Assembly: GCF_023370775.1 (NCBI RefSeq)
Contig: NZ_JAMCCQ010000007.1
Span: forward strand, 17,227 to 81,226
Direction of reading: 5' to 3'
Length of the DNA: 64,000 bases
Origin: Marivita sp. GX14005
Lineage (GTDB): Bacteria; Pseudomonadota; Alphaproteobacteria; Rhodobacterales; Rhodobacteraceae
Of this stretch, positions 1-7,609 are shown one piece after another. The stretch's first letter is position 1; each line of letters begins with the position of its first letter. Below the pieces are notes generated by a model. The model had not been told where the DNA came from. It worked only from the letters and a program-made list of their open reading frames with translations, and searched no databases. The position numbers and the translations under genes are program-made.

Positions 1-2
1 AC

Positions 3-203
3 CGTCTCGACCAGATGACGCGATACGTGTTCGGAACATCGCAAACACCGCGCGTTCGGGTCGGCCGGCCGCAATCGAACGGGTTGTTCTCGTTCAAGGA
101 TCCGTCCGCCGTTCTCGTCGGCGCGATCCACGATGCCCGGAGCCGGAACGCCCCGCGTGCCGCGGCATCCGCAGCGCCGGAATATCACCGCCATGAGAGC
201 TGA
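3..203 (+). CDS. C-terminal end of an unidentified protein (truncated by window edge)
   Basis: The reading frame is open from the first bases to a TGA at 201-203 and uses mainly G/C third positions like the neighbouring genes. A competing frame ending at 196 has poor codon use. The last residues (for example GLFSFKDPSAVLVGAIHD) match no family I recognise. The stop overlaps the start of the downstream HPt gene by 11 bp, which suggests translational coupling and a role in the same signalling operon. The 5' part lies outside the window, so no function is assigned. Confidence 0.4.
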   Translation, partial: RLDQMTRYVFGTSQTPRVRVGRPQSNGLFSFKDPSAVLVGAIHDARSRNAPRAAASAAPEYHRHES

Positions 204-561
204 TGCCTGCATCACCCGAACGGCCGAGACCGCGATCTCCGCGCTGCGGCGCCGGTTTCTGGACGATCTGGAATTTCGCCTCGCAGATATCGATCGCGCC
301 GCGCAGGACTGCCGGCGGCCCGAAAACCCCGAAGCGTTCGCGCGGCTTGCCGGATTGTGTCACAAGCTCGCCGGCGTGGCCGCCTCTTTCGGGTTTCCGC
401 AGCTCGGCGAGGAGGCGCGCGCCGTCGAGCTCGGTGCAAACGCCCTTTCCGGGGCGCCTTCGCAGCAGGCGCGGGATGCGGTTCTGGCGCGCGCCGAACA
501 TCTGCTCGATCTCATGGAGGATATTCTCGAAACCCCGCAGCCAGAGGTGCCGCGGCGGTGA
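193..561 (+). CDS. HPt-domain phosphotransfer protein
   Basis: This 122-residue, almost entirely helical protein carries the HPt core FARLAGLCHKLAGVAASFG, in which the His of CHKLAG is the expected phospho-acceptor. The helix after it (FPQLGEEARAVE) is also typical of HPt four-helix bundles. Such proteins shuttle phosphate between a hybrid kinase or receiver and another receiver in multistep phosphorelays. It precedes a histidine kinase (704) and a receiver-only protein (1932) on the same strand, so the three may form one relay. An in-frame ATG at 133 would add 20 residues. I prefer 193 because the added stretch is Arg/Pro-rich and lies within the preceding gene. The partner kinase is not proven. 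Confidence 0.75.
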   Translation: MRADACITRTAETAISALRRRFLDDLEFRLADIDRAAQDCRRPENPEAFARLAGLCHKLAGVAASFGFPQLGEEARAVELGANALSGAPSQQARDAVLARAEHLLDLMEDILETPQPEVPRR

Positions 562-703
562 AACAGGAAGCACGCGGGGAGATGAAGCATGATGTCGCAG
601 CCTCGCGTTTTCCGGAAATGGTCTCAATTCAACCTTTCTGCCGGCCTATGAAAACGACAGCCTGTCAGAGGCCGGCAAATATCGATAGCGTGCAGGGTGT
701 GTG

Positions 704-1897
704 ATGGTCGCAGCGTTGAACTCATTGACGAATATCAGGTATTTTCACAAATCCCATCTGTCTTTCCCGGCGCTCTTCAAGACGGTGTTCCGACGGATTT
801 TCCGCACCCCGTCCTCTCCGTCCGGCGAGCGGCAGGAAGCGGCGGCCGTCGACGACATGCTGCACGCCGCCCTCGAGCATCTGAACGAGGACGTCTATCT
901 CTACGATGCCGAAACGCTCGAATTGCGCTACCTGAACCGCGAGGCGCGCGCGCGTTGCCGATGGCGCGAGAGCGATCTGCAGGGCAAGCGGATCGGCGAT
1001 ACGGTTCCGGGCTTCGATATGGATCTGTTCCGCCAGCATACCGATCCGCTTCTTTCGGGCGAAAAGGATGCCACGACGATCCAGGCGATGCATGCCAAGG
1101 GGCCGGTGGAAGTCGTCACCAGATTGATCCTCGGCTCGGATGGGAAGCGGCTTTTCGTCTCGACCTTGCGCGATCTGTCCGAACGCCACGAGATCGAACA
1201 GGCCAGGATGCAGACGATCTCGATGATCAGCCACGAGCTTCGCACGCCGCTGACCTCGATCAAGGGGGCGCTCGCGCTGTTGAACTCGGGGGCCCTGGGC
1301 GGGATGTCGCCGCAGGCGGGCGATATCCTGGCCATCGCGAACCGCAACAGCGACCGTTTGCTGAACATGATCAACGACATTCTCGATTACGAGAAACTGG
1401 CCTCGGACAAGATGACCTTCTCCGATGTCAGGATCGATCTGCACAAGCTGGTGCTGGAAGCGCTGGAAAACATGAAGGGCTATGCGGAGCTCAACCATGT
1501 CAGGCTGCGGCTCGAACGCCCCGACACGCCCGCCCGCGCGTTCGGCGATCCCAACCGGCTGATGCAGGTGCTGGTCAATCTCATTTCGAACGCCGCGAAA
1601 TTCTCTCCCGATAACGGGGAGGTCACGATCCGGCTCGAAAGGATCGACGGTGGATGGCGTCTTTCGGTTCACGACAACGGGCCGGGCATTCCCGAAGCGA
1701 TGATCGCGAAGATCGGCCAGCCCTTCCTGCAACTGGAGGCGACACAGAACAAGAAACATCTCGGAACCGGGCTCGGCCTGACCATCGTGAAGCGTATCCT
1801 GTCGCATTATCGCCTGGGGCTTCTGGTGACATCGCGGGAAGGTCATGGCAGCGAGTTCGCCTTCGAGATGCCCGATGACATGCAGGAGGCGGCCTGA
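704..1897 (+). CDS. PAS-domain sensor histidine kinase
   Basis: The product has about 397 residues and no convincing membrane segment. A PAS-like sensor region lies at about residues 50-160 (DDMLHAALEHLNEDVYLYDA onward). It is followed by a HisKA domain with the phospho-acceptor in SHELRTP (His177) and an HATPase_c domain with the N-box (NLISNAAKFS), the DNGPGIP G1 box and GTGLGLTIV. A GTG three bases upstream of the ATG is an alternative start. A receiver protein begins 34 bp downstream, so this is a two-component pair and the HPt gene upstream may join it. The dimerisation region is very close in sequence to that of the kinase at 51069-52469, which suggests related targets. Confidence 0.9.
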   Translation: MVAALNSLTNIRYFHKSHLSFPALFKTVFRRIFRTPSSPSGERQEAAAVDDMLHAALEHLNEDVYLYDAETLELRYLNREARARCRWRESDLQGKRIGDTVPGFDMDLFRQHTDPLLSGEKDATTIQAMHAKGPVEVVTRLILGSDGKRLFVSTLRDLSERHEIEQARMQTISMISHELRTPLTSIKGALALLNSGALGGMSPQAGDILAIANRNSDRLLNMINDILDYEKLASDKMTFSDVRIDLHKLVLEALENMKGYAELNHVRLRLERPDTPARAFGDPNRLMQVLVNLISNAAKFSPDNGEVTIRLERIDGGWRLSVHDNGPGIPEAMIAKIGQPFLQLEATQNKKHLGTGLGLTIVKRILSHYRLGLLVTSREGHGSEFAFEMPDDMQEAA

Positions 1898-1931
1898 TGC
1901 GGGCGCCGATTTTGCGATGAAAGGACGAGGC

Positions 1932-2333
1932 ATGGAGCTTGAGACGATCGTTCACGTGGACGATGACGAGGATATCCGCACGATCGTGCAGATCGCGATC
2001 GAAACCGTCGGACAGATGAAGCTGGTGCAATTCGCGGACGGACCTTCGGCGCTGGCGGGGCTGGACGGGCCGGCGCCCGATCTTTTCCTCTTGGATGTGA
2101 TGATGCCGGGCATGACCGGACAGGAACTGAGGACCGAGATCGCGAAAAACCCGCGTTTCGCGAATGTGCCGACCGTCTTCGTCACGGCAAAGGCCGAAGA
2201 CAGTTTCACCGATCGGCTACGCGCGAGCGGCGCGCTGGCGGTGATCACGAAACCTTTCGATCCGATGACGCTGGCCGACACGCTGAAGACCATCTGGAGC
2301 GAAAACCGCGATCGTCTGGACAAGGCCGGCTGA
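1932..2333 (+). CDS. Receiver-only (CheY-like) response regulator
   Basis: This 133-residue protein is a single receiver domain. It has the acidic cluster VDDDED near residues 14-19, phospho-acceptor Asp60 in LLDVMMPGM, the Thr of FVTAKA (about 90) and the conserved Lys112 in TKPFDP. There is no output domain, so it must signal by protein-protein contact or by passing phosphate to an HPt protein. The start chosen has an AAGGACGAGG ribosome-binding sequence directly upstream. It lies 34 bp after the histidine kinase gene and is probably its cognate partner. Confidence 0.9.
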   Translation: MELETIVHVDDDEDIRTIVQIAIETVGQMKLVQFADGPSALAGLDGPAPDLFLLDVMMPGMTGQELRTEIAKNPRFANVPTVFVTAKAEDSFTDRLRASGALAVITKPFDPMTLADTLKTIWSENRDRLDKAG

Positions 2334-2565
2334 CGGGCCGGCCAAGAAGATGAAATACGCTTTGCAACTCCCTGATCTTGCAGGATTTCATTACACTCCA
2401 CATCGCCCCGCCGATCGATGAGTCTTCGGCCCTGGCCGGTGCGCGCGCTTGCAACCTCCGAGGCAGGCGGCATAATCGCCGGCACGAGACGCGGGGGCCG
2501 GTCCGGCCCCCCGGCCCTGCCTTGCCATCGCAAGAACGGGCTCGATAACAGGGAGATAAACACAT

Positions 2566-3540
2566 ATGTTGAAGTATATTCTGTCCGCCTCGGCCCTTGC
2601 GGCGGCCGCCCCGGGGCTTGTCGCCGCCGAAGAATGCGGCGAGGTGAGCATCACCGAGATGTCCTTCGCCTCGGCCATCGTGACCACCGAAATCGCCTCT
2701 TTCCTGATGGAGCAGGGCTATGGCTGCGATGTCACGCGGGTGCCGTCCGACACGATCCCGGCGCTCACATCGCTGGCCGAGAATGGCGAGCCCGACATCG
2801 TCACCGAGCTTTGGGTCAATTCCGCCGGAAGCGCCTATGACAAGCTCAAGGCCGATGGCGTGATCGTCGACATGGCGCCCGTGCTCGATCCCGGCGGGGT
2901 GGAGGCGTGGTGGATCCCCACCTATCTCGCCGAGGACCATCCCGAGCTGACCACCATCCAGGGCATTCTCGACAATCCCGATCTCGTCGGCGGGCGGTTC
3001 AACAACTGCCCCGATGGCGGCTGGGTGTGCAACATCATCAACGCCAACATCGCCCGCGCCTACGGGCTCGAAGAGGCCGGGATCGAGGTGTTCGACCACG
3101 GCAGCGGCGAGACGCTCGCCGCATCGCTGGCGGCGGCCTACGAGAACCGCGAGCCGTGGTTCGGCTACTATTGGGAGCCGACGGCGATCATGGGGCGGTT
3201 CGACATGACGATGGTCGATATCGGCGATGTCGATCTCGAGGCGCATGAGGCCAATCTCGATCCCGATGTCACCGATCCCAAGCCCAGCCGTTACCCGCCC
3301 AGCCTCGTCTACACGGTGGCGACCACCGATTTCGTCGAGGAGTATCCCGAGGTCGCCAAGCTGATCGGCAATATCAGCTTCGGCACCGACGAGATGAGCG
3401 CGCTTCTGGCCTGGAAGGGCGAGAACAATGCCACTGCCGAGGAAACCGCCGTTCATTTCCTGACCACAAAGCAGGATGTCTGGCGCGACTGGCTGAATGA
3501 CGACGCCCGCGCGCGGCTGTCAAAACTGCTCGACGGCTAA
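2566..3540 (+). CDS. ProX-like glycine betaine/choline-type substrate-binding protein (orphan)
   Basis: The product is a 324-residue periplasmic binding protein of the OpuAC/ProX family. It starts with a Sec signal peptide ending near ...GLVAAEE. The conserved pattern ECGEVSITEMSFASAIVT, then GEPDIVTELWVN and WFGYYWEPT, matches quaternary-ammonium binders, in which Trp and Tyr residues cage the ligand. It is clearly paralogous to the ProX encoded at 41881-42849, but no permease or ATPase gene adjoins it. It may therefore feed the remote ProWV system at 39.6-41.7 kb or act as a sensor for the neighbouring kinase. An AGGGAG Shine-Dalgarno sits upstream of the ATG. A strong hairpin follows the stop. 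Confidence 0.85.
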   Translation: MLKYILSASALAAAAPGLVAAEECGEVSITEMSFASAIVTTEIASFLMEQGYGCDVTRVPSDTIPALTSLAENGEPDIVTELWVNSAGSAYDKLKADGVIVDMAPVLDPGGVEAWWIPTYLAEDHPELTTIQGILDNPDLVGGRFNNCPDGGWVCNIINANIARAYGLEEAGIEVFDHGSGETLAASLAAAYENREPWFGYYWEPTAIMGRFDMTMVDIGDVDLEAHEANLDPDVTDPKPSRYPPSLVYTVATTDFVEEYPEVAKLIGNISFGTDEMSALLAWKGENNATAEETAVHFLTTKQDVWRDWLNDDARARLSKLLDG

Positions 3541-3597
3541 TTATCGGATCTTCCCGAAGACGCGGGGGCTCGACGGCCCAGCCTTGACGGCAAATGT

Positions 3598-3627
3598 GAA
3601 AGCGGCGCCCGATCTGGCGCTGCTTTC
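3598..3627. terminator. Strong hairpin between convergent genes
   Basis: A 12-bp stem (GAAAGCGGCGCC paired with GGCGCTGCTTTC, one G-U pair) encloses the 6-nt loop CGATCT. It lies 57 bp after the ProX-like stop and 6 bp before the stop of the convergent toxin gene, so it could end transcription from both sides. There is no clear U-tract, so it may instead act as a 3'-end stabiliser. Confidence 0.6.
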
Positions 3628-3633
3628 AACGCA

Positions 3634-3915
3634 TCAATAACCGGCACCTTGCCTGGTATCCCAAAGGCGCAGGATCTCGATTCTGGTCGCTGCCACGCGG
3701 TAGATGAGCGTGAACGGTGTCCGAGGGATCGAAAGCTCGCGCACGTTTTCCCGAGCATCGCTTGGGTGACCGGCATAGGGATTGGCCGCCAGCGTCATCT
3801 GAATGGCTTTCAGGTGAGCGCGGGCCTTTGCGCTGCCTTCAGGAAAGACGGAACGATAATAGTAGCGGAACCATTGGATGTCCTGCGCCGTATCTTCGAG
3901 GAAGACGATCTTCAT
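3634..3915 (-). CDS. RelE/ParE-family toxin
   Basis: This 93-residue basic protein has the ParE/RelE fold signature. It begins KIVFLEDTAQDIQWFRYYY, has a central NPYAGHPSDARENVRELSIP segment, and ends in strands TPFTLIYRVAATRIEILRLW. ParE toxins poison DNA gyrase and RelE toxins cleave ribosome-bound mRNA; the sequence alone does not decide which applies here. The start ATG overlaps the stop of the upstream antitoxin gene (ATGA), so the two are translationally coupled in the usual antitoxin-first order. Such modules stabilise plasmids by post-segregational killing, which fits a replicon carrying repA and parA. Confidence 0.85.
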   Translation of the reverse strand: MKIVFLEDTAQDIQWFRYYYRSVFPEGSAKARAHLKAIQMTLAANPYAGHPSDARENVRELSIPRTPFTLIYRVAATRIEILRLWDTRQGAGY

Positions 3916-4202
3916 CCACTGTCGGGCGTGATGTCTGCTTTCGGCGAGGGAACCTCGTTCCGGGTGTCCCAGGACTCGATCCAGTCATTCATCGCCTCGG
4001 CGGAAATGAACCTCCCCTGGTCTGCCCGCTCCAGAGCGGCCTCGATCGCCGCGCGCTTTGCAGCCTTGGCTTCCAGCATCGAGCGAATGGCGCGCACCGC
4101 CAGTTGGGTAGGCGGCCGATCCTCGATCGCCGCTTCCCGTTCAAGCGATTGCCTGAGCGCCTCGTCCAGACGAATTGAGTAAGGTGCGGTGCCCAATGTC
4201 AT
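3912..4202 (-). CDS. Ribbon-helix-helix (CopG-like) antitoxin
   Basis: The product is 96 residues. The N-terminal strand YSIRLDEALRQ and two helices (REAAIEDRPPTQLAVRAIRSML) are typical of a ribbon-helix-helix DNA-binding domain. The C-terminal tail (FISAEAMNDWIESW) is the usual toxin-neutralising segment of CopG-type antitoxins. The start follows a GAAAGGAT Shine-Dalgarno; an upstream in-frame extension to 4328 would run across the operator and was rejected. A near-perfect palindrome 15 bp upstream is the likely autoregulatory operator. Confidence 0.85.
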   Translation of the reverse strand: MTLGTAPYSIRLDEALRQSLEREAAIEDRPPTQLAVRAIRSMLEAKAAKRAAIEAALERADQGRFISAEAMNDWIESWDTRNEVPSPKADITPDSG

Positions 4203-4216
4203 ATCCTTTCGTCTAC

Positions 4217-4239
4217 GTTGTAATACAGCGTAATACAAC
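4217..4239. promoter_or_regulatory. Palindromic operator candidate of the toxin-antitoxin operon
   Basis: Two 10-nt arms, GTTGTAATAC and GTAATACAAC, flank AGC and are inverted repeats with one mismatch. The 8-mer GTAATACA (with G or A next) also appears as a direct repeat. The site lies 15 bp before the antitoxin start, where RHH antitoxins usually bind to repress their own operon. Binding is inferred. Confidence 0.55.
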
Positions 4240-4366
4240 ATCGGGCAAGGCCCAAGGATGTCACGAAAGATGCCTTCTTGGGATTCTTCTTTTTCGTATC
4301 TTACGGTTGGCGACCCACCTTCATGCAAGACCCGAGATTTCCAAGTCAGTCCTTTGACAAAAAGTA

Positions 4367-5539
4367 TTAACCCGCAATCTTGCGCTGGCGATCGAGCGTT
4401 GCAACCGACCTTGGCGCAAGCCGCAGCTGCAGTGAGGAGAAAGCAGCTGTCGCTGCGGGCGCGGCGCGGGCCGACATCGCGCTGGCATAGAGCGTCTCGA
4501 ACCGTGCCACCATCCGGGAGAGGGTGAAGCGCTCCATGACCCGCTCGCGCGGCAGGTGGGGCGGGATGCGCAGGGCATGCCGCAGCGCCTCTGCCAGGGC
4601 TTCGGGCGTGTCGTCTTGCGCGATGGCGCCCGCCTCCCCGATCACCTCCGCCGCCGCGCCATTGCCGAGCGCGGCCACCGGCAGGCCCGTCGCCATCGCC
4701 TCCACGGCGGCAAGGCCGAAGGGCTCTTCCCAGAGCGGGGTGAACATCAGCGCCGAGGCTTGCCCATAGGCACGGGCGAGATCCGCGGCCGGCAGATGGC
4801 CGAGATGGCGGATCCGCGCGTTCAGATGGGGGGCGATCTCGTCTTCGAAATAGTCGCGATGCTCGATCACGCCGCAGATCGCCAGCGGGATATCCGCCAG
4901 CCTTGCCGCCTGCACGGCCAGATGCGTGCCCTTGGTCGGCGTGATGCGCCCCGACCAGATCGCCGAGCCGTCGCCGCCGGGGCGGAAGGGCCAGGCCTCC
5001 GGGTCGATCCCGTTATGCACCGCGAAGGCGGTCTCCGGCGCGCCGTCCGGCCACCAGATGCCGCGCTGGCGGCGCGAGGTGACGGCGGAGAGGTTCCAGG
5101 GCGCGGCGCTGTCCTCCACCGCGCGGCGCAGCGCGCCGAAGGGCGGGATATGCAGCGAGGTGACCATCGCCAGCCGCCGCTCCCGCGCAAGACGCGGGAT
5201 GAAGCGATGCAGGCAATTGTTGTGGATCACATCGAAATCGCCCTCCAGCAAGAGCCGACCGGCCCGTGCGAAACAGGCATCGAGATGATCGTTCAGCGCA
5301 TCGGTGCCGTGATAGTCGTGCCACGGAAACCGGCGGTCGTAATGCTCGTCCAGGATCGGCAGCAGATCCACCCCGCCGGGCAGCCCCGCGCGGCTGTCGC
5401 CGCTGGCCAGCAGCGTCACGCGATGCCCCGCCGCCGCCAATGCGCGCGCCAAATGCCAGGTGAACGCCTCCATCCCGCCCTTGAAGGGCGGTGCGATCGG
5501 GTGGCGCACATGGGCGACGATCGCGATGCGCAGGCTCAT
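4367..5539 (-). CDS. Family 4 glycosyltransferase
   Basis: The 390-residue protein has the GT-B fold pattern. Its N-terminal acceptor domain begins RIAIVAHVRHPIAPPFKGGM, the inter-domain loop IWSGRITPTKGTHLAVQAA is typical, and the donor-binding E-x7-E region lies in MFTPLWEEPFGLAAVEAMAT. GT4 enzymes are retaining transferases that use nucleotide sugars. The start overlaps the stop of the upstream GT2 gene (5536) by 4 bp, which places it last in a four-gene minus-strand operon. The acceptor is unknown. A soluble glycoside or osmolyte is as likely as a surface polymer because no polymerase or flippase is nearby. Confidence 0.85.
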   Translation of the reverse strand: MSLRIAIVAHVRHPIAPPFKGGMEAFTWHLARALAAAGHRVTLLASGDSRAGLPGGVDLLPILDEHYDRRFPWHDYHGTDALNDHLDACFARAGRLLLEGDFDVIHNNCLHRFIPRLARERRLAMVTSLHIPPFGALRRAVEDSAAPWNLSAVTSRRQRGIWWPDGAPETAFAVHNGIDPEAWPFRPGGDGSAIWSGRITPTKGTHLAVQAARLADIPLAICGVIEHRDYFEDEIAPHLNARIRHLGHLPAADLARAYGQASALMFTPLWEEPFGLAAVEAMATGLPVAALGNGAAAEVIGEAGAIAQDDTPEALAEALRHALRIPPHLPRERVMERFTLSRMVARFETLYASAMSARAAPAATAAFSSLQLRLAPRSVATLDRQRKIAG

Positions 5540-6477
5540 TCGGCGGCGATCCGGCCCTGCGCCTCCAGCCGCCGCAGCACCCGCGCGGTGTTGGCGTAGG
5601 GCATGTGCGATTGCTGCCGGCAGAGCGCGAAATCGGCCTCGCCGGGTTCCCGCGCGACTTGAAGCTCTCCGTCAACCTCTTCGATCAAGCCCATGGTGCG
5701 GAACGCATAAAGCCAATGCTCCATCGTCCGGTGCCCCCATTTGGAGGCGAAGATCGCGGTGTTTCGCAGGATCGAGGGGATGTGATGGATCGGCGGCATG
5801 CAATGGGGGTGATGCTGGTGATAGACGCAAGCCCCCTTGGCCCAGTGGATCTCCATGCCGATCTGATGCAGCTGGCGGCCGAAATCGGTATCCTCGCCGC
5901 CATAGCCCACGAAGCGTTCGTCGAAACCGCCCGTGCGGTCCCAGTCGCTGCGGTGCATGGTGAAGTTGAGCGACCAGAAACAGCGGTAATCCTCGCAGCG
6001 GCGCAGCCCTTCGGGGGGCGGGCCCTGCCGGTCGGAATGGCGCTCCGCAACGGCGCGGAAATCGGCGTAGCGCCAATCGCCCGTAGCCGCGCCGGCGGGC
6101 AGATAGGCGACCTCGCCCATGATGAGCCCGCGTCCGGGCTGCGCATAGCGGGTGTAATCGGCGATCAGACCGGGATCCGGGATGCAATCGACATCGAGAA
6201 AGACCAGCACATCGCCCCGCGCGGCCTCCGCCACGGCGTTGCGCGCCCGGGCCAGCGGCAGCTCCTCGCCCGGAATGCGGATCTGGCGGATGGGAAAACC
6301 GGTCTCGGGCAGGTCTTCGTAAAGCGCATCCTGCATCACCCCGATGACCAGTTCGGCCGGCGGCACGCTTTGCCGTGTCAGGCCCAGCACCACGTTGCGC
6401 AGGTGATCCTCGCGCCCGCGGGCGATGGTCAGGGCGCTGGCTTGGCCTTCAGCCGGGGAATTGAACGAGACGGTCAT
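5536..6477 (-). CDS. Family 2 (GT-A) glycosyltransferase
   Basis: The product has 313 residues. It shows ALTIARGREDHLRNVVLGL at the N-terminus, then LARARNAVAEAARGDVLVFL leading into a DVDC metal-binding DxD-type motif, and a later GYGGEDTDFGRQL segment that resembles the catalytic ED region of GT2 and galactosyltransferase-C-type enzymes. It belongs to the same operon as the flanking GT genes. The gene overlaps the end of the upstream MurG-like gene by 29 bp but has its own AAAGGAG ribosome-binding site. The sugar and acceptor cannot be told from the sequence. Confidence 0.82.
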   Translation of the reverse strand: MTVSFNSPAEGQASALTIARGREDHLRNVVLGLTRQSVPPAELVIGVMQDALYEDLPETGFPIRQIRIPGEELPLARARNAVAEAARGDVLVFLDVDCIPDPGLIADYTRYAQPGRGLIMGEVAYLPAGAATGDWRYADFRAVAERHSDRQGPPPEGLRRCEDYRCFWSLNFTMHRSDWDRTGGFDERFVGYGGEDTDFGRQLHQIGMEIHWAKGACVYHQHHPHCMPPIHHIPSILRNTAIFASKWGHRTMEHWLYAFRTMGLIEEVDGELQVAREPGEADFALCRQQSHMPYANTARVLRRLEAQGRIAAE

Positions 6478-7609
6478 TCTGTTCTCCTTTGTCGTGATGG
6501 TCGGAGGGGGCCAGCCGGGCGATCAGCGCCTCCAGCCAGCCCGCCGCCTTGCCGGCGGCATCCGGGTCGATCAGGGCGCGTTGGCGGGCCGGGTCATGAT
6601 CCGAAAGCGCGGCCTCCAGCGCGGCGCGCCAGTCCTGAACCGACGACGGCAGATGCGGGCAATGATGCGCCGCGCCCGCCGCGGCCAGCGCCTCGGCCTT
6701 GGCGACCTGTTCGTCGAAATAGCGCCATTCGGGAATCGCCACCCACGGCTTCGCCGCCGCGAGGATCTGGTGACAGGTGCTGTTGCCGGTGGAGGCAACG
6801 ACGATATCGGCGGCGGCGAGGTAATCCTGCGGCGCCTTTACCCAGCCGTCATGGCGCAGGTTGTCCGGCTCGGTCGCATGCCAGTCGGGCGCGATCTGTC
6901 CGATGGTGATCCAGTGCAGCTCGGGCGTGGCGCGCGCGCCCACCGCGATGGGGGCAGAGGCAAAGCCCGCTCCGCCGCCGCCCGACATGACCAGAACGAT
7001 CCGCGCCTCAGCCGCAATTCCCAGCCGCGCCCGCGCGGCGGCGCGGTCCGGCAGATCGGGCGCAACGCCCAGACCCCCGGCAAAACAGGTCTTCTCGCGC
7101 ATGGCGGCGGTCCAGTCGGGTTGCGCCAGCGCCTTGGCGCAGGGCGCAAGCAGCCCCGCCGCGCCGTCATAGGCGGCCCGGTGCCCCGGATCGCCCCGCC
7201 GCCCGTGTTGCAGCACCTTGACATGCGGCACCGAACAAAGCCGCGCCAGCTGCGCGATCTCGGCCGAGACATCGCAGATCATCAGCGCGGGATCCGCGGC
7301 ATCGAACCAGCCCGCCAGCGTTGCCATGGCGCGGCGGATGCCGGGCCAGCCCAGCGGCGCGCAATGCACGGTGTCGGGCGGCGCGGTGAAATCATTGAGC
7401 CGCTCCTGCCCTGTCGGCTCGAAAAGCGAAGGCAGCTCGACCATCTCCACCGGACGCTCCCAGCGCGGGAAGATATCGGTGCGCGCGCAAAACACCGTCA
7501 CCGGACGCTCGCGCGGCAGCGCGTTCACCAGCGCGGCGCAGCGCGCGGCATGGCCCCGCCCCTGGTGGTGGACGAAATAGCCGATGGGCTGGCGGGCGCG
7601 TGCCATCAT
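6449..7609 (-). CDS. MurG/UGT-like glycosyltransferase
   Basis: This 386-residue GT-B enzyme starts with IGYFVHHQGRGHAARCAALV, the His-rich GxGH opening of MurG-like and UDP-glycosyltransferase families. A C-terminal donor half has VLVMSGGGGAG and the DIVVASTGNSTCHQILAAAK segment that binds the nucleotide sugar. Its start (ATGATGG) overlaps the TGA of the upstream sucrose-phosphate-synthase-like gene, so the two are translationally coupled. It probably adds a further sugar to the product of that enzyme. This is inferred from operon order. Confidence 0.75.
   Translation of the reverse strand: MMARARQPIGYFVHHQGRGHAARCAALVNALPRERPVTVFCARTDIFPRWERPVEMVELPSLFEPTGQERLNDFTAPPDTVHCAPLGWPGIRRAMATLAGWFDAADPALMICDVSAEIAQLARLCSVPHVKVLQHGRRGDPGHRAAYDGAAGLLAPCAKALAQPDWTAAMREKTCFAGGLGVAPDLPDRAAARARLGIAAEARIVLVMSGGGGAGFASAPIAVGARATPELHWITIGQIAPDWHATEPDNLRHDGWVKAPQDYLAAADIVVASTGNSTCHQILAAAKPWVAIPEWRYFDEQVAKAEALAAAGAAHHCPHLPSSVQDWRAALEAALSDHDPARQRALIDPDAAGKAAGWLEALIARLAPSDHHDKGEQNDRLVQFPG

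Noticed and set aside
722..1933. 403-codon frame on the minus strand opposite the first histidine kinase
   Set aside because: It is a mirror frame caused by GC-rich third positions of the kinase gene. The plus-strand product has clear HisKA and HATPase motifs and the minus product none.
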